From contig NZ_LQQO01000029.1 of assembly GCF_001619955.1 (NCBI RefSeq), forward strand, positions 1 through 39,526: DNA of 39,526 nucleotides, given 5' to 3'. Source of the stretch: Sphingomonas hankookensis. Lineage in GTDB: Bacteria; Pseudomonadota; Alphaproteobacteria; Sphingomonadales; Sphingomonadaceae. Positions within the stretch are counted from its first letter, which is position 1. Each line of letters opens with the position of its first letter. Positions 7,212-15,043 of this stretch are shown one piece after another. Position numbers and translations under genes: made by a program. The notes under the pieces were generated by a model. The model was given only the letters and a program-made list of their open reading frames with translations. It was not told the DNA's origin and made no database searches.

Positions 7212-8780
7212 ATGATGTGGGCCAGGCGCGACATATTGAAGGCGGGATCGGCGATCGTGGCGACGACCGGCCTTCCGCGGCTGGCACGGGCGCAAGTCGG
7301 CGGGACGAGCGTCGGCACGCTCGAAATTGATACCGCCGGGCGGCGGGCGCCGATCTCGCCGCTGATCTTCGGGCAGTTCATCGAATTTCTCGGCCGTTCG
7401 ATTACCGGCGGCATCTTCGAGGAGGGATCGCCGCTCTCCGACGCCAACGGCTTCCGGCGTGACGTGCTGGCCAAGGTGCTGGGACTGCAACCGACGATCC
7501 TGCGCTTTCCCGGCGGTACGGTAACGAAAATCTACCATTGGGAGGACGGGATCGGCCCGCGGGCGACGCGTCGTGTCCGCCCCAACCTGATCTGGGGCGG
7601 GGTCGAGGACAATCATTTCGGCACCGACGAATTCATTCGCTACGCCCGCGAACTCAAGGCCGAACCGTTCATCACCGTCAGCATGGGTGTCGGCACCGCC
7701 GAGGAAGCGTCGAACTGGGTCGAATATTGCAACGGCACCGGCAGGACCCATTATGCCGATTTGCGTCGCCGCAACGGCTTCGACGCGCCGCATGCCGTGA
7801 AATATTGGGGGCTGGGCAACGAAGAGGACGCCGAACCCGATGCCGGCCGGTTGCAGGACCCGGCCGACTATGTGCGGGAGGCATGGTATTATGCCAAGCT
7901 GATGAAATTGCAGGACCCGTCGATCAAGCTGATCGCGGCGGGCGGCGGACAGGCGTGGAACGAACGGGTCGTCCACGAGCTGCACCCCGTTGCCGACTAT
8001 CTCGCGCTCCATCTCTATCCCAAGACGCAGGGCGGCGTGCCACTGTCGCTCATCAAGAGCGCCGACGATACCGAGGCGACGATCGGCACGATCCGGGACC
8101 AGATCGCCCGCCTCGCCCCGCCGCGGGTGACCGAATTCAACAAATGGTATCGCTTCCCGCCCCGCGCGGCGCCGATGATGATCGCGCTCGATGAAATCGG
8201 CATATGGGAAGATGCCGGCGGCGGCGTCTACAACATGGAAACCCGGTACGACTGGAATCACGCGCTGGCGACGGCGACGCTGTACAACGTCATGATCCGC
8301 AATGCCGACATCATCGGCATGGCGACCTGGGCACAGACGGTGAACGTGCTGGCGCCGATCCTGACCAATGCGACCGGATCGATCGCGCAGACCATCTGGT
8401 TCGTCATGGCGCTCTATCGTCGCTTCTGTGGCAGCCACCGGCTGTCGGCGACCCTGCCCTCGCCGGTGCTCGCGCTGCCCGGCGCGGAACAGCAGCGCTC
8501 GCTCGACACCGCCGCGACGATCGACGATGCCGGTGGCACGATCAGCGTGTTCGTCGTCAACCGGCATCCCGACCGGGCGGTCGCAACCCGCATCGCGCGA
8601 CCGGCCGGTTATCGCCGGGTCGATCTGCACGAACTGTCGGCCCCTTCGCCGCGCAGCGCCAATACGCTCGACCGGCCGGAGGAGAATGTCGTGGCGGAAC
8701 GGTCCCGCACGCTGGGCACCATCCCCGACCACTACAGTTTCCCGGCCCACTCGATCACGGTGCTGCACTTCCGCCGCTGA
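7212..8780 (+). CDS. alpha-L-arabinofuranosidase, GH51, Tat-exported
   Basis: Removes terminal arabinofuranosyl groups from arabinan, arabinoxylan or their oligomers. The protein has 522 residues. An N-terminal RRDILKAGSAIVATTG followed by LARA-Q looks like a twin-arginine signal with a cleavage site near residue 27. The GH51 TIM barrel is recognised from PLIFGQFIEFLG, LRFPGG and KYWGLGNEED. Glu204 (GNE) is the expected acid/base and Glu328 (LDEIGIWE) the nucleophile; a C-terminal beta domain follows. ATG 7212 is chosen because GGAGG lies at 7198-7202; ATG 7215 is the alternative. Many GH51 enzymes lack a signal peptide, so export fits periplasmic trimming of oligosaccharides brought in by the nearby TonB receptor. 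Confidence 0.9.
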   Translation: MMWARRDILKAGSAIVATTGLPRLARAQVGGTSVGTLEIDTAGRRAPISPLIFGQFIEFLGRSITGGIFEEGSPLSDANGFRRDVLAKVLGLQPTILRFPGGTVTKIYHWEDGIGPRATRRVRPNLIWGGVEDNHFGTDEFIRYARELKAEPFITVSMGVGTAEEASNWVEYCNGTGRTHYADLRRRNGFDAPHAVKYWGLGNEEDAEPDAGRLQDPADYVREAWYYAKLMKLQDPSIKLIAAGGGQAWNERVVHELHPVADYLALHLYPKTQGGVPLSLIKSADDTEATIGTIRDQIARLAPPRVTEFNKWYRFPPRAAPMMIALDEIGIWEDAGGGVYNMETRYDWNHALATATLYNVMIRNADIIGMATWAQTVNVLAPILTNATGSIAQTIWFVMALYRRFCGSHRLSATLPSPVLALPGAEQQRSLDTAATIDDAGGTISVFVVNRHPDRAVATRIARPAGYRRVDLHELSAPSPRSANTLDRPEENVVAERSRTLGTIPDHYSFPAHSITVLHFRR

Positions 8781-8832
8781 CCGGCCGGGCAGATGCGTCG
8801 CGAATATTCATCCTTCCGAATGACCTCCCCGG

Positions 8833-8861
8833 TTGACAGATCGCGGCGCAAAAAGAATAAT
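8833..8861 (+). promoter_or_regulatory. sigma70-type promoter of the first TonB receptor
   Basis: A perfect TTGACA at 8833-8838 is followed by a 17-base spacer and AATAAT at 8856-8861 (5 of 6 to TATAAT). The stretch 8850-8880 is strikingly AT-rich for this window and includes TTAATTAA. The receptor's ribosome site GGGGAGG is at 8912-8918, five bases before its ATG. The leader from the expected start site is roughly 55 bases. Confidence 0.75.
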
Positions 8862-8922
8862 CAATTTAATTAATCGAATCAGGCGGCGAACGGATCGCCT
8901 GACGAAACATTGGGGAGGTCCG

Positions 8923-11900
8923 ATGCGCTACGACTCGTCGACGGTAGTTCGTTCGGTATTGCTGGGTGCAGTATCGGTTTTTGGTCTGGCAGCATCGGGC
9001 GGCGCCTGGGCGCAAACCGGGGTCGGCAACACCCCCGCCGCGCCGACCACCCCCGCCGATGCGGTCGCCGCCCCCGAACAGGTCGATGCCACCGGCGACG
9101 AGATCGTCGTGACCGGCATCCGTGCATCGCAGGCCCGCTCGGTCGAAATCAAGCGCAACGCCGCCAGCGTGGTCGAAGCGATCAGCGCGCAGGATATCGG
9201 CAAGCTCCCCGACGTCACCATCTCGGATTCGCTGCAACGCATTCCGGGCGTACAGATCCGCCGCGAGGCGGGTGAAGGCGGCGCGGTCAACATCCGCGGC
9301 CTGCCGCAGGTCACCACGTTGATGAACGGCGAACAGTTCCTCGGCGCCAATTCGGTGACGACGGTCCAGCCGAACTTCACCGACATTCCCTCGCAGCTTT
9401 TCTCCGGCGCGACGGTGTTCAAGTCGCCGACCGCGTCGCTGCAACAGGCGGGCCTGTCCGGCACGGTCGACCTGCTTACGCGTCGGCCGATGGATTTGAA
9501 GAGCGGGCTGACGCTGTCGGCGGCCGCCGAAGGGCAATATGGCGACGAGACCAAGAATTGGAGCCCGTCGGCCAACGGCCTGATCGCCTATCATGGCGAT
9601 CGCTTCGGCGTGCTGGTGTCGGCCGCCTATAGCGACCTGACGCTCGGCAACAGCTTCCGCGGCGTGCAGGATTACGGCGTCGCGCTGAACAACGAAGGCG
9701 GTAGCGCGACCAACCCGGGCGCGTTCGCGGTCGGCAACAACGGCGTCAGCCGCGGCACGCCGGTGCGCAATGCGCAGGGCGCGATCATCGGCTATGACGT
9801 GAACGGCGACGGCGATGCCAATGACGCGTTCATCACGCCGCAGTCACACACCGCGTGGAACCGCATCACCAACCGCGAACGCTTCGGCGCCAACGCCTCG
9901 CTCCAGTTCGAGATCAACGATGCGCTCAAACTGACCGCCGACGGCTTCTACACGCGGCAGACGCAATATGACCGCACCGCCGGTTTCCAGTTTTCCAACG
10001 TCGACTGGCTGTCGTCGCCGTTCCTGCCGACCAAGTCGCGCGATACCGGCGCGGTCGTCGGCGGCTACAACGTCAACACGGTGCAGCAATATACCTACAG
10101 CCTGCCCAACTTTGACAGCTATTCGGAAACCTTCCGCACCAAGAGCGAATCGCAGAACTATAATCTTCAGCTCGACTGGCAGCCGAGCGACCAGTTCAAG
10201 GGTACGATCCGCGGCATCTATGGCAAGGCGTCGCGCCGCCGCGACCAGTCCTATACCCAGTTCAACCTGACCAACGGCAGCCAATGGGCCTATAACGGCG
10301 TCGGCAACTATCCCGCCTCGCTCGGCGGCGACCGTCGGTTCAACCCGACCGGCTTCCAGATCTACAGCCAGACCGCGACCGTCGATTATTCCAGCGGCGC
10401 GCCGGTGTTCGGCTTCTCGCCGGCCTTCCTGTCGCAGGTGTCCGATCCTTCGCGCTACGGGCTGAAGACGATCTCGTCCGAAGGCAATGTGTATCAGGAA
10501 GGCGATCTGTGGGCGCTGCGCGCCGATGGCGAATATACCGCCGATAACGGTGTGAAGCTGTCGTTCGGTGGCCGCTATGGCGAACGCAATGTCGACCAGT
10601 TCACCTTTGACCGCGTCTCGCCCTTCTATGCCGGCAACACCGACAATGCCGCCAACCCGGCGGGCGGATGCCTCGTCAAGTGGAAGGCGTTCGACGTCAA
10701 CCTGAACGACAACAAGTGCGCCGTGCTCGATGCGCAGGGCAACGCCTATACCGCGGGCTATACCCGGCAGGCGAACGATCCGGTCTTCGCCGGACTGGTC
10801 AAGCAATATGCCCTGCCCGCCGCCGGCGCACCGGCGCTCTACGTGCTCGACCCGCACGCGATGGACGACAGCGAGGCGTGGCAGAACAAATTCTATCCCG
10901 GCAGCCAGAATCTGGTCAATCCGGCGGACTCGTTCACCGTCAACGTCCGCCAGATCTCGGGCTATGGCCAGGTTTCGGGCGAGGGCGAGCTGTTCGGCAT
11001 GCCGTTCCGGGCGAATGGCGGGCTTCAGGTCGTCAATACCCGGCTGAACGTCCGCCAGAACATCGTCGGCGCGCCGCAGCCCTATGGCGTGTCGGGGGTC
11101 GATGCCGGCGACGTGACGACTGAGCGGGAGTTCACCGACTTCCTGCCCGCCTTCAACGTCGCGTTCGACGTAACCGACAAGCTGCGCGCCCGGGCCGCCT
11201 TCTCCAAGACGATGACGGTGCTCGACTTCCTGCAATGGGGCGGTGGCCTGAACGTCAACTATGCGATCAATACCCAGGTCAATCCGGCCCGGTTCGAGGC
11301 GCGGACGGCGGATTCGCGCGGCAACCCGAACCTCAACCCGTGGCGCGCGACCAATGCCGAAGCGAGCCTCGAATATTATACCGGCCGCTCCAGCCTGGTC
11401 GCGGTCGGCGCCTTCTACATCGCGGTCGACAGCTTCATCACCACCACCACCGAACTGCGCAACGACATCCCCGACAATGACGGCGTGATCCGTCGCCCGG
11501 TCGTCACCAACACGCTGGCGCAGGGCGAAGGCGGTACGCTGAAGGGCATCGAGGCATCGGCCCGCCAGTCGCTCGCCGATTACGGCGTGGGCGGCTTCCT
11601 CGGCGGCTTCGGCGTCGACGCGAACTACACGCTGTCGCTGGGCGATGCCGGACAGATCGACCTCGCCGGCAACAAGATGCCGTTCCAGGACAACAGCAAG
11701 CATCAGGTCAACGCCGCCCTCTGGTTCGAGAAGTACGGGTTGCAGGCGCGCGTCGCGTACAACTTCCGCTCGAAGCGGCTCGCCTCGTCCAACTATGGTG
11801 GCATTCAGGGGCTGGCCCAGTATCAGGAACCGACCAACTATCTCGACGCGTCGATCTCCTACGACATCACGCCGCATTTCAGCATCTACGGCCAGGCATC

Positions 11901-12009
11901 GAACCTGACCGCGGAGACCGAACGCTACTACCTGACCTGGCAGGATCAGGTGTTCAACGAGAACATCTACGAACGCCGCTTCATCGCCGGCGTGCGGGCG
12001 AAGTTCTGA
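8923..12009 (+). CDS. TonB-dependent receptor (TIGR01782 type), carbohydrate locus
   Basis: Outer-membrane active transporter of 1028 residues that would import a large substrate, probably an oligosaccharide, using TonB energy. A signal peptide ends near AWAQ (about residue 29). A Pro/Ala linker leads to DEIVVTGIRAS, a TonB-box-like start, and then a plug domain (SVEIKRNAASVVEAI, DIGKLPDVTISDSLQRIPGV). The rest is a long beta-barrel ending in aromatic RAKF. There is no N-terminal STN signalling domain. The plug sequence is typical of the Xanthomonas/Caulobacter receptor family. It lies between the GH51 gene and the HalA-transporter-GH2 operon, all on one strand, so the ligand is probably an arabinose- or mannose-type glycan; the exact ligand is not visible. 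Confidence 0.92.
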   Translation: MRYDSSTVVRSVLLGAVSVFGLAASGGAWAQTGVGNTPAAPTTPADAVAAPEQVDATGDEIVVTGIRASQARSVEIKRNAASVVEAISAQDIGKLPDVTISDSLQRIPGVQIRREAGEGGAVNIRGLPQVTTLMNGEQFLGANSVTTVQPNFTDIPSQLFSGATVFKSPTASLQQAGLSGTVDLLTRRPMDLKSGLTLSAAAEGQYGDETKNWSPSANGLIAYHGDRFGVLVSAAYSDLTLGNSFRGVQDYGVALNNEGGSATNPGAFAVGNNGVSRGTPVRNAQGAIIGYDVNGDGDANDAFITPQSHTAWNRITNRERFGANASLQFEINDALKLTADGFYTRQTQYDRTAGFQFSNVDWLSSPFLPTKSRDTGAVVGGYNVNTVQQYTYSLPNFDSYSETFRTKSESQNYNLQLDWQPSDQFKGTIRGIYGKASRRRDQSYTQFNLTNGSQWAYNGVGNYPASLGGDRRFNPTGFQIYSQTATVDYSSGAPVFGFSPAFLSQVSDPSRYGLKTISSEGNVYQEGDLWALRADGEYTADNGVKLSFGGRYGERNVDQFTFDRVSPFYAGNTDNAANPAGGCLVKWKAFDVNLNDNKCAVLDAQGNAYTAGYTRQANDPVFAGLVKQYALPAAGAPALYVLDPHAMDDSEAWQNKFYPGSQNLVNPADSFTVNVRQISGYGQVSGEGELFGMPFRANGGLQVVNTRLNVRQNIVGAPQPYGVSGVDAGDVTTEREFTDFLPAFNVAFDVTDKLRARAAFSKTMTVLDFLQWGGGLNVNYAINTQVNPARFEARTADSRGNPNLNPWRATNAEASLEYYTGRSSLVAVGAFYIAVDSFITTTTELRNDIPDNDGVIRRPVVTNTLAQGEGGTLKGIEASARQSLADYGVGGFLGGFGVDANYTLSLGDAGQIDLAGNKMPFQDNSKHQVNAALWFEKYGLQARVAYNFRSKRLASSNYGGIQGLAQYQEPTNYLDASISYDITPHFSIYGQASNLTAETERYYLTWQDQVFNENIYERRFIAGVRAKF

Positions 12010-12063
12010 GCCGCGTGGCGACGTGGCGGGTTGCCGACATGTCGCCACCTGCTTGGCCATTTC

Positions 12064-12144
12064 GTCACCGCAGCGCAGGCCGGGGTCTCTGCGAGGGGAC
12101 CGCAGCACCCGCCCCATGGAGACCCCAGCCTGCGCTGGGGTGAC
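12064..12144. repeat. inverted pair of 26-bp sphingomonad-type intergenic repeats
   Basis: The 26 bases at 12064-12089 (starting GTCACCGCAGCGCAGGC) and the reverse complement of 12119-12144 agree at 24 of 26 positions, with 29 bases between. The core CCCCAGCGCAGGCTGGGG is itself partly palindromic. Elements of this look recur in non-coding DNA of many sphingomonads. They can form a large cruciform or RNA stem between the receptor and HalA. Confidence 0.7.
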
Positions 12145-12173
12145 GACTGGGGCAGAATGTTTGCAAAATGTGG

Positions 12174-12200
12174 CCGTACCCCGCCTGCGCGGGGGTACGG
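12174..12200. repeat. palindromic hairpin element
   Basis: CCGTACCCC at 12174-12182 pairs perfectly with GGGGTACGG at 12192-12200; the intervening GCCTGCGCG allows further GC pairing. It resembles a second class of short GC-rich palindromic repeat and could also end or attenuate receptor transcription. The remainder of the 233-base gap 12010-12242 shows no gene. A G-rich ribosome site precedes HalA. Confidence 0.6.
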
Positions 12201-12242
12201 TAGTAGGCGATACGAACGACACAAGCGACACGGGGGGGACAG

Positions 12243-13745
12243 ATGCCGCACGAACCGGTTCGATCGATCGTCATCGTCGGTGGTGGGACGGCGGGGTGGA
12301 TGGCGGCGACCTATCTGGCGCGGCGGCTCGCCCATCTGAACCTGTCGATCACCGTCGTCGACAGCGCGGCGATCGGTACCGTCGGCGTCGGCGAGGCGAC
12401 CGTCCCGGCGATCCGCGACTTCCTGTCGGCGATCGAGCTGGGCGAGGCCGATGTGCTGCGCGAAACCGGCGGCACGATCAAATACGGCATCCGCTTCGAC
12501 GGCTGGGGCGGCGAAGGCCACCGCTTCTTCCACCCCTTCGGCCTGTATGGCGTCGGGGCGGAGGGCGTCGCCTTCCACCAATACTGGCTGCGACTGAACG
12601 CGCTGGGCAAGGCCGGACCGCTCGCCGACTATTGCCTCGCCACCCAACTGGCCCGCAACGGCCTGTTCCTGCCGCCGGTCGACCGGCCGGCCAACGATAT
12701 CGGCGTGTTCAACTTCGCGCTGCATTTCGATGCCGCCGCCTTTGCCGCGCTGCTGCGCCGCCTCGCGCTTGCCAACCGGGTCGCGCATGTCGACGGGCGG
12801 ATCGTATCGGTCGCGACCGACCAGCCGCGCGGCCTTGTGACGCAGGTGACGCTGGAAGATGGGCGCACGATCGCCGGCGACCTGTGGATCGACGCGTCGG
12901 GGTTCCGCAGCCTGTTGCTGGGCGAGGCACTGGGCGTGCCCTATGTCGACTGGCGCCACTGGCTGCCATGCGACCGTGCGGTGGCGATCCCGTGCCGCGC
13001 CGCGCCGGGCGATCCGACGCCCTATACCGTCGCGACCGCGCGCAAGGCCGGGTGGCAATGGCGTATCCCGCTGCGCCACCGTATCGGCAATGGCAGCGTC
13101 TATTGCAGCAGCTTCCAGTCCGATGCCGATGCGGAGGACGCGCTGCTCGCGACGCTCGAAGGAGCCCCGCTCGCCGATCCCAACCGCCTGCGCTTCGTCA
13201 CCGGGCACCGCGCACGCTTCTGGAGCGGCAATGTCGTAGGCCTGGGCCTCGCCTCGGGCTTCCTCGAGCCGCTGGAATCGACCAGCATCTCGCTGATCCA
13301 ATCGGGCCTGGAACGCTTCGTCGCACTGTTCCCCGACCGCGACTGCGATCCCCGCCTCGCCGCCACCTATAACCGGCAATCGGTGCTGGAATTCGAACGG
13401 CTGCGCGACTTCCTGTTCCTCCATTATCTCGCCAACGGCCGCGACGAGCCGTTCTGGCAGGCCATCCGCGCGGTCGAACCGCCCGCCCCCTTGCAGATCA
13501 AGCTGGACGCATGGCGTTCGGGAGGAGAATTCGTGCGCAACGAATGGGATACATTCCAGGACCCCAGCTGGCTGAGCCTCTATGCCGGGTTCGGCGACCT
13601 GCCCGACCGGCATTCGCCGCTGGCCGACGCGATCGGCGAAGACGCCCTGCTCGAAAGCTTCGGGCGGATGCGCGCCGCGATCGCGCGGACCCTGTCCCAT
13701 GCCGAACCGCATGGTGCGTTCCTCGCCCGGGTGGCAGGCGCATGA
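12243..13745 (+). CDS. tryptophan-halogenase-like flavoprotein (HalA)
   Basis: A 500-residue FAD protein of the tryptophan halogenase family (PF04820). It has the N-terminal Rossmann motif IVIVGGGTAGWMAA and GVGEATVP. The catalytic-type Lys80 is in TIKYGIRFDGW. The halogenase signature WQWRIP is at 271-276, and Glu345-Ser346-Thr347 (EPLESTS) aligns with RebH E357-S358-T359. True members use FADH2, O2 and halide to make HOCl or HOBr for an aromatic substrate; the substrate here is unknown. It is the first gene of an operon overlapping the sugar transporter by ATGA, with a GGGGGGG ribosome site before it. Relatives beside TonB receptors have been reported to halogenate indoles in vitro, so a free-tryptophan role is doubtful. 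Confidence 0.88.
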   Translation: MPHEPVRSIVIVGGGTAGWMAATYLARRLAHLNLSITVVDSAAIGTVGVGEATVPAIRDFLSAIELGEADVLRETGGTIKYGIRFDGWGGEGHRFFHPFGLYGVGAEGVAFHQYWLRLNALGKAGPLADYCLATQLARNGLFLPPVDRPANDIGVFNFALHFDAAAFAALLRRLALANRVAHVDGRIVSVATDQPRGLVTQVTLEDGRTIAGDLWIDASGFRSLLLGEALGVPYVDWRHWLPCDRAVAIPCRAAPGDPTPYTVATARKAGWQWRIPLRHRIGNGSVYCSSFQSDADAEDALLATLEGAPLADPNRLRFVTGHRARFWSGNVVGLGLASGFLEPLESTSISLIQSGLERFVALFPDRDCDPRLAATYNRQSVLEFERLRDFLFLHYLANGRDEPFWQAIRAVEPPAPLQIKLDAWRSGGEFVRNEWDTFQDPSWLSLYAGFGDLPDRHSPLADAIGEDALLESFGRMRAAIARTLSHAEPHGAFLARVAGA

Positions 13746-15043
13746 GCGGCGCGACCCACACCCGCGCCGTCATCGCGATGAGCCTCGGCGGGCTGTTGTT
13801 CGGGTTCGACACCGCCGTCATCTCCGGCGTCACCGATGCCCTGCGCAGCCAATATGCCCTGTCCGAAGCGGGCCTCGGCCTCGCCGTCTCCGCCGCGCTG
13901 TGGGGAACGCTGGTCGGCGCGCTGTTCAGCGGCGCACCGGGCGACCGCTGGGGCAGCCTTGCCGTACTCCGCGTCATCGGGCTGCTCTATGTCGTGTCGG
14001 CGGTCGGCTGTGCCATCGCCACCACGCTGACCGGCTTCATCGCCTTTCGCGTGCTGGGCGGCCTCGCCATCGGTGCATCGTCGGTCCTGGTCCCGGTCTA
14101 TATCGCCGAGATCAGTTCGGCGAAGCGGCGCGGGCTGCTGGTCGGCCTGTTCCAGTTCAACATCGTCGCCGGCATCCTGGTCGCCTATCTCAGCAACTAT
14201 CTGGTCGCGCAGGCAGTCGCCGCCGATATCGCGTGGCGCTGGAAACTGGGCGTCGCGGCGGTGCCGGCGGCGCTGTTCCTGATCCTGCTGACCGGCCTGC
14301 CGCAAAGCCCGCGCTGGTTGTCGGCGCGCGGACGCAGCGACGAGGCCGCCGATGCCGCTGCCCGGCTCGGGCTGGATGCGATCCCGGCAGCGGAGGGCGG
14401 CGGCACCGGCCGGCTCCACTGGCGCGCGCATCGCATGCCGATCCTGCTCGCCATCGCCATCGGGCTGTTCAACCAGCTGTCGGGCATCAACGCGATCCTC
14501 TATTACCTGAACGACATTTTCGCGGCGGCGGGCTTTACCGGCGTGTCGGGCGATGTGCAGGCGATCGCGATCGGCGTCGCCAACCTGATCGCGACCGTGA
14601 TCGGCATGGGCGTGATCGATCGCTTCGGGCGGCGTCCGCTGCTGATCGGCGGCGGCATCGTCACCGCGATCGCCCTGGGCGGCGTCGCGCTGGTCTATAT
14701 GGGACTGGCCTCGCCCGCCCTGCTGCTGCCGCTGCTGATCCTGTTCATCGCCGCCTTCGCCATGTCGCAGGGCGCGGTCATCTGGGTCTATCTCAGCGAG
14801 ATTTTCCCGACCGACGTGCGCGCGCGGGGGCAGGCGATCGGCAGCGCGACCCATTGGGTCGCCAATGCCGTCCTGTCCTTCGCCTTTCCGCTGGTTGCGC
14901 AGTGGGACCGGGCCTTGCCCTTCTGGGGCTTTGCCGCCGCGATGCTGCTGCAGGCGCTGCTGGTCTGGCGTCTGTTCCCCGAAACCCGTGGCCGCGATCT
15001 CGAAGCGATCAGCGCCGAACTGACAAAGAGGATTTCCGCATGA
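13742..15043 (+). CDS. sugar-porter family MFS transporter
   Basis: Inner-membrane sugar:H+ symporter of 433 residues with twelve predicted helices. Sugar-porter signatures are visible: LLFGFDTAVISG in helix 1, RRGLLVGLFQ after helix 4, SPRWLSARGR in the central loop, NQLSGINAILYYLNDIF in helix 7, DRFGRRP between helices 8 and 9, and FPETRGRDLE at the C-terminus. The family includes XylE, AraE and GalP, so a pentose or hexose is likely; arabinose would match the GH51 enzyme. It overlaps HalA before it and the GH2 gene after it by ATGA, making a coupled three-gene operon. Confidence 0.92.
   Translation: MSGATHTRAVIAMSLGGLLFGFDTAVISGVTDALRSQYALSEAGLGLAVSAALWGTLVGALFSGAPGDRWGSLAVLRVIGLLYVVSAVGCAIATTLTGFIAFRVLGGLAIGASSVLVPVYIAEISSAKRRGLLVGLFQFNIVAGILVAYLSNYLVAQAVAADIAWRWKLGVAAVPAALFLILLTGLPQSPRWLSARGRSDEAADAAARLGLDAIPAAEGGGTGRLHWRAHRMPILLAIAIGLFNQLSGINAILYYLNDIFAAAGFTGVSGDVQAIAIGVANLIATVIGMGVIDRFGRRPLLIGGGIVTAIALGGVALVYMGLASPALLLPLLILFIAAFAMSQGAVIWVYLSEIFPTDVRARGQAIGSATHWVANAVLSFAFPLVAQWDRALPFWGFAAAMLLQALLVWRLFPETRGRDLEAISAELTKRISA

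Noticed and set aside
12023..12240. Peptides of the form TPACAGVT / QRRPGS in the receptor-HalA gap
   Set aside because: These are translations of the intergenic palindromic repeats, not genes.
13582..15039. N-terminal extension of the GH2 frame by 486 residues
   Set aside because: The frame is open by chance across the transporter gene; the signal peptide and ATGA overlap fix the start at 15040.
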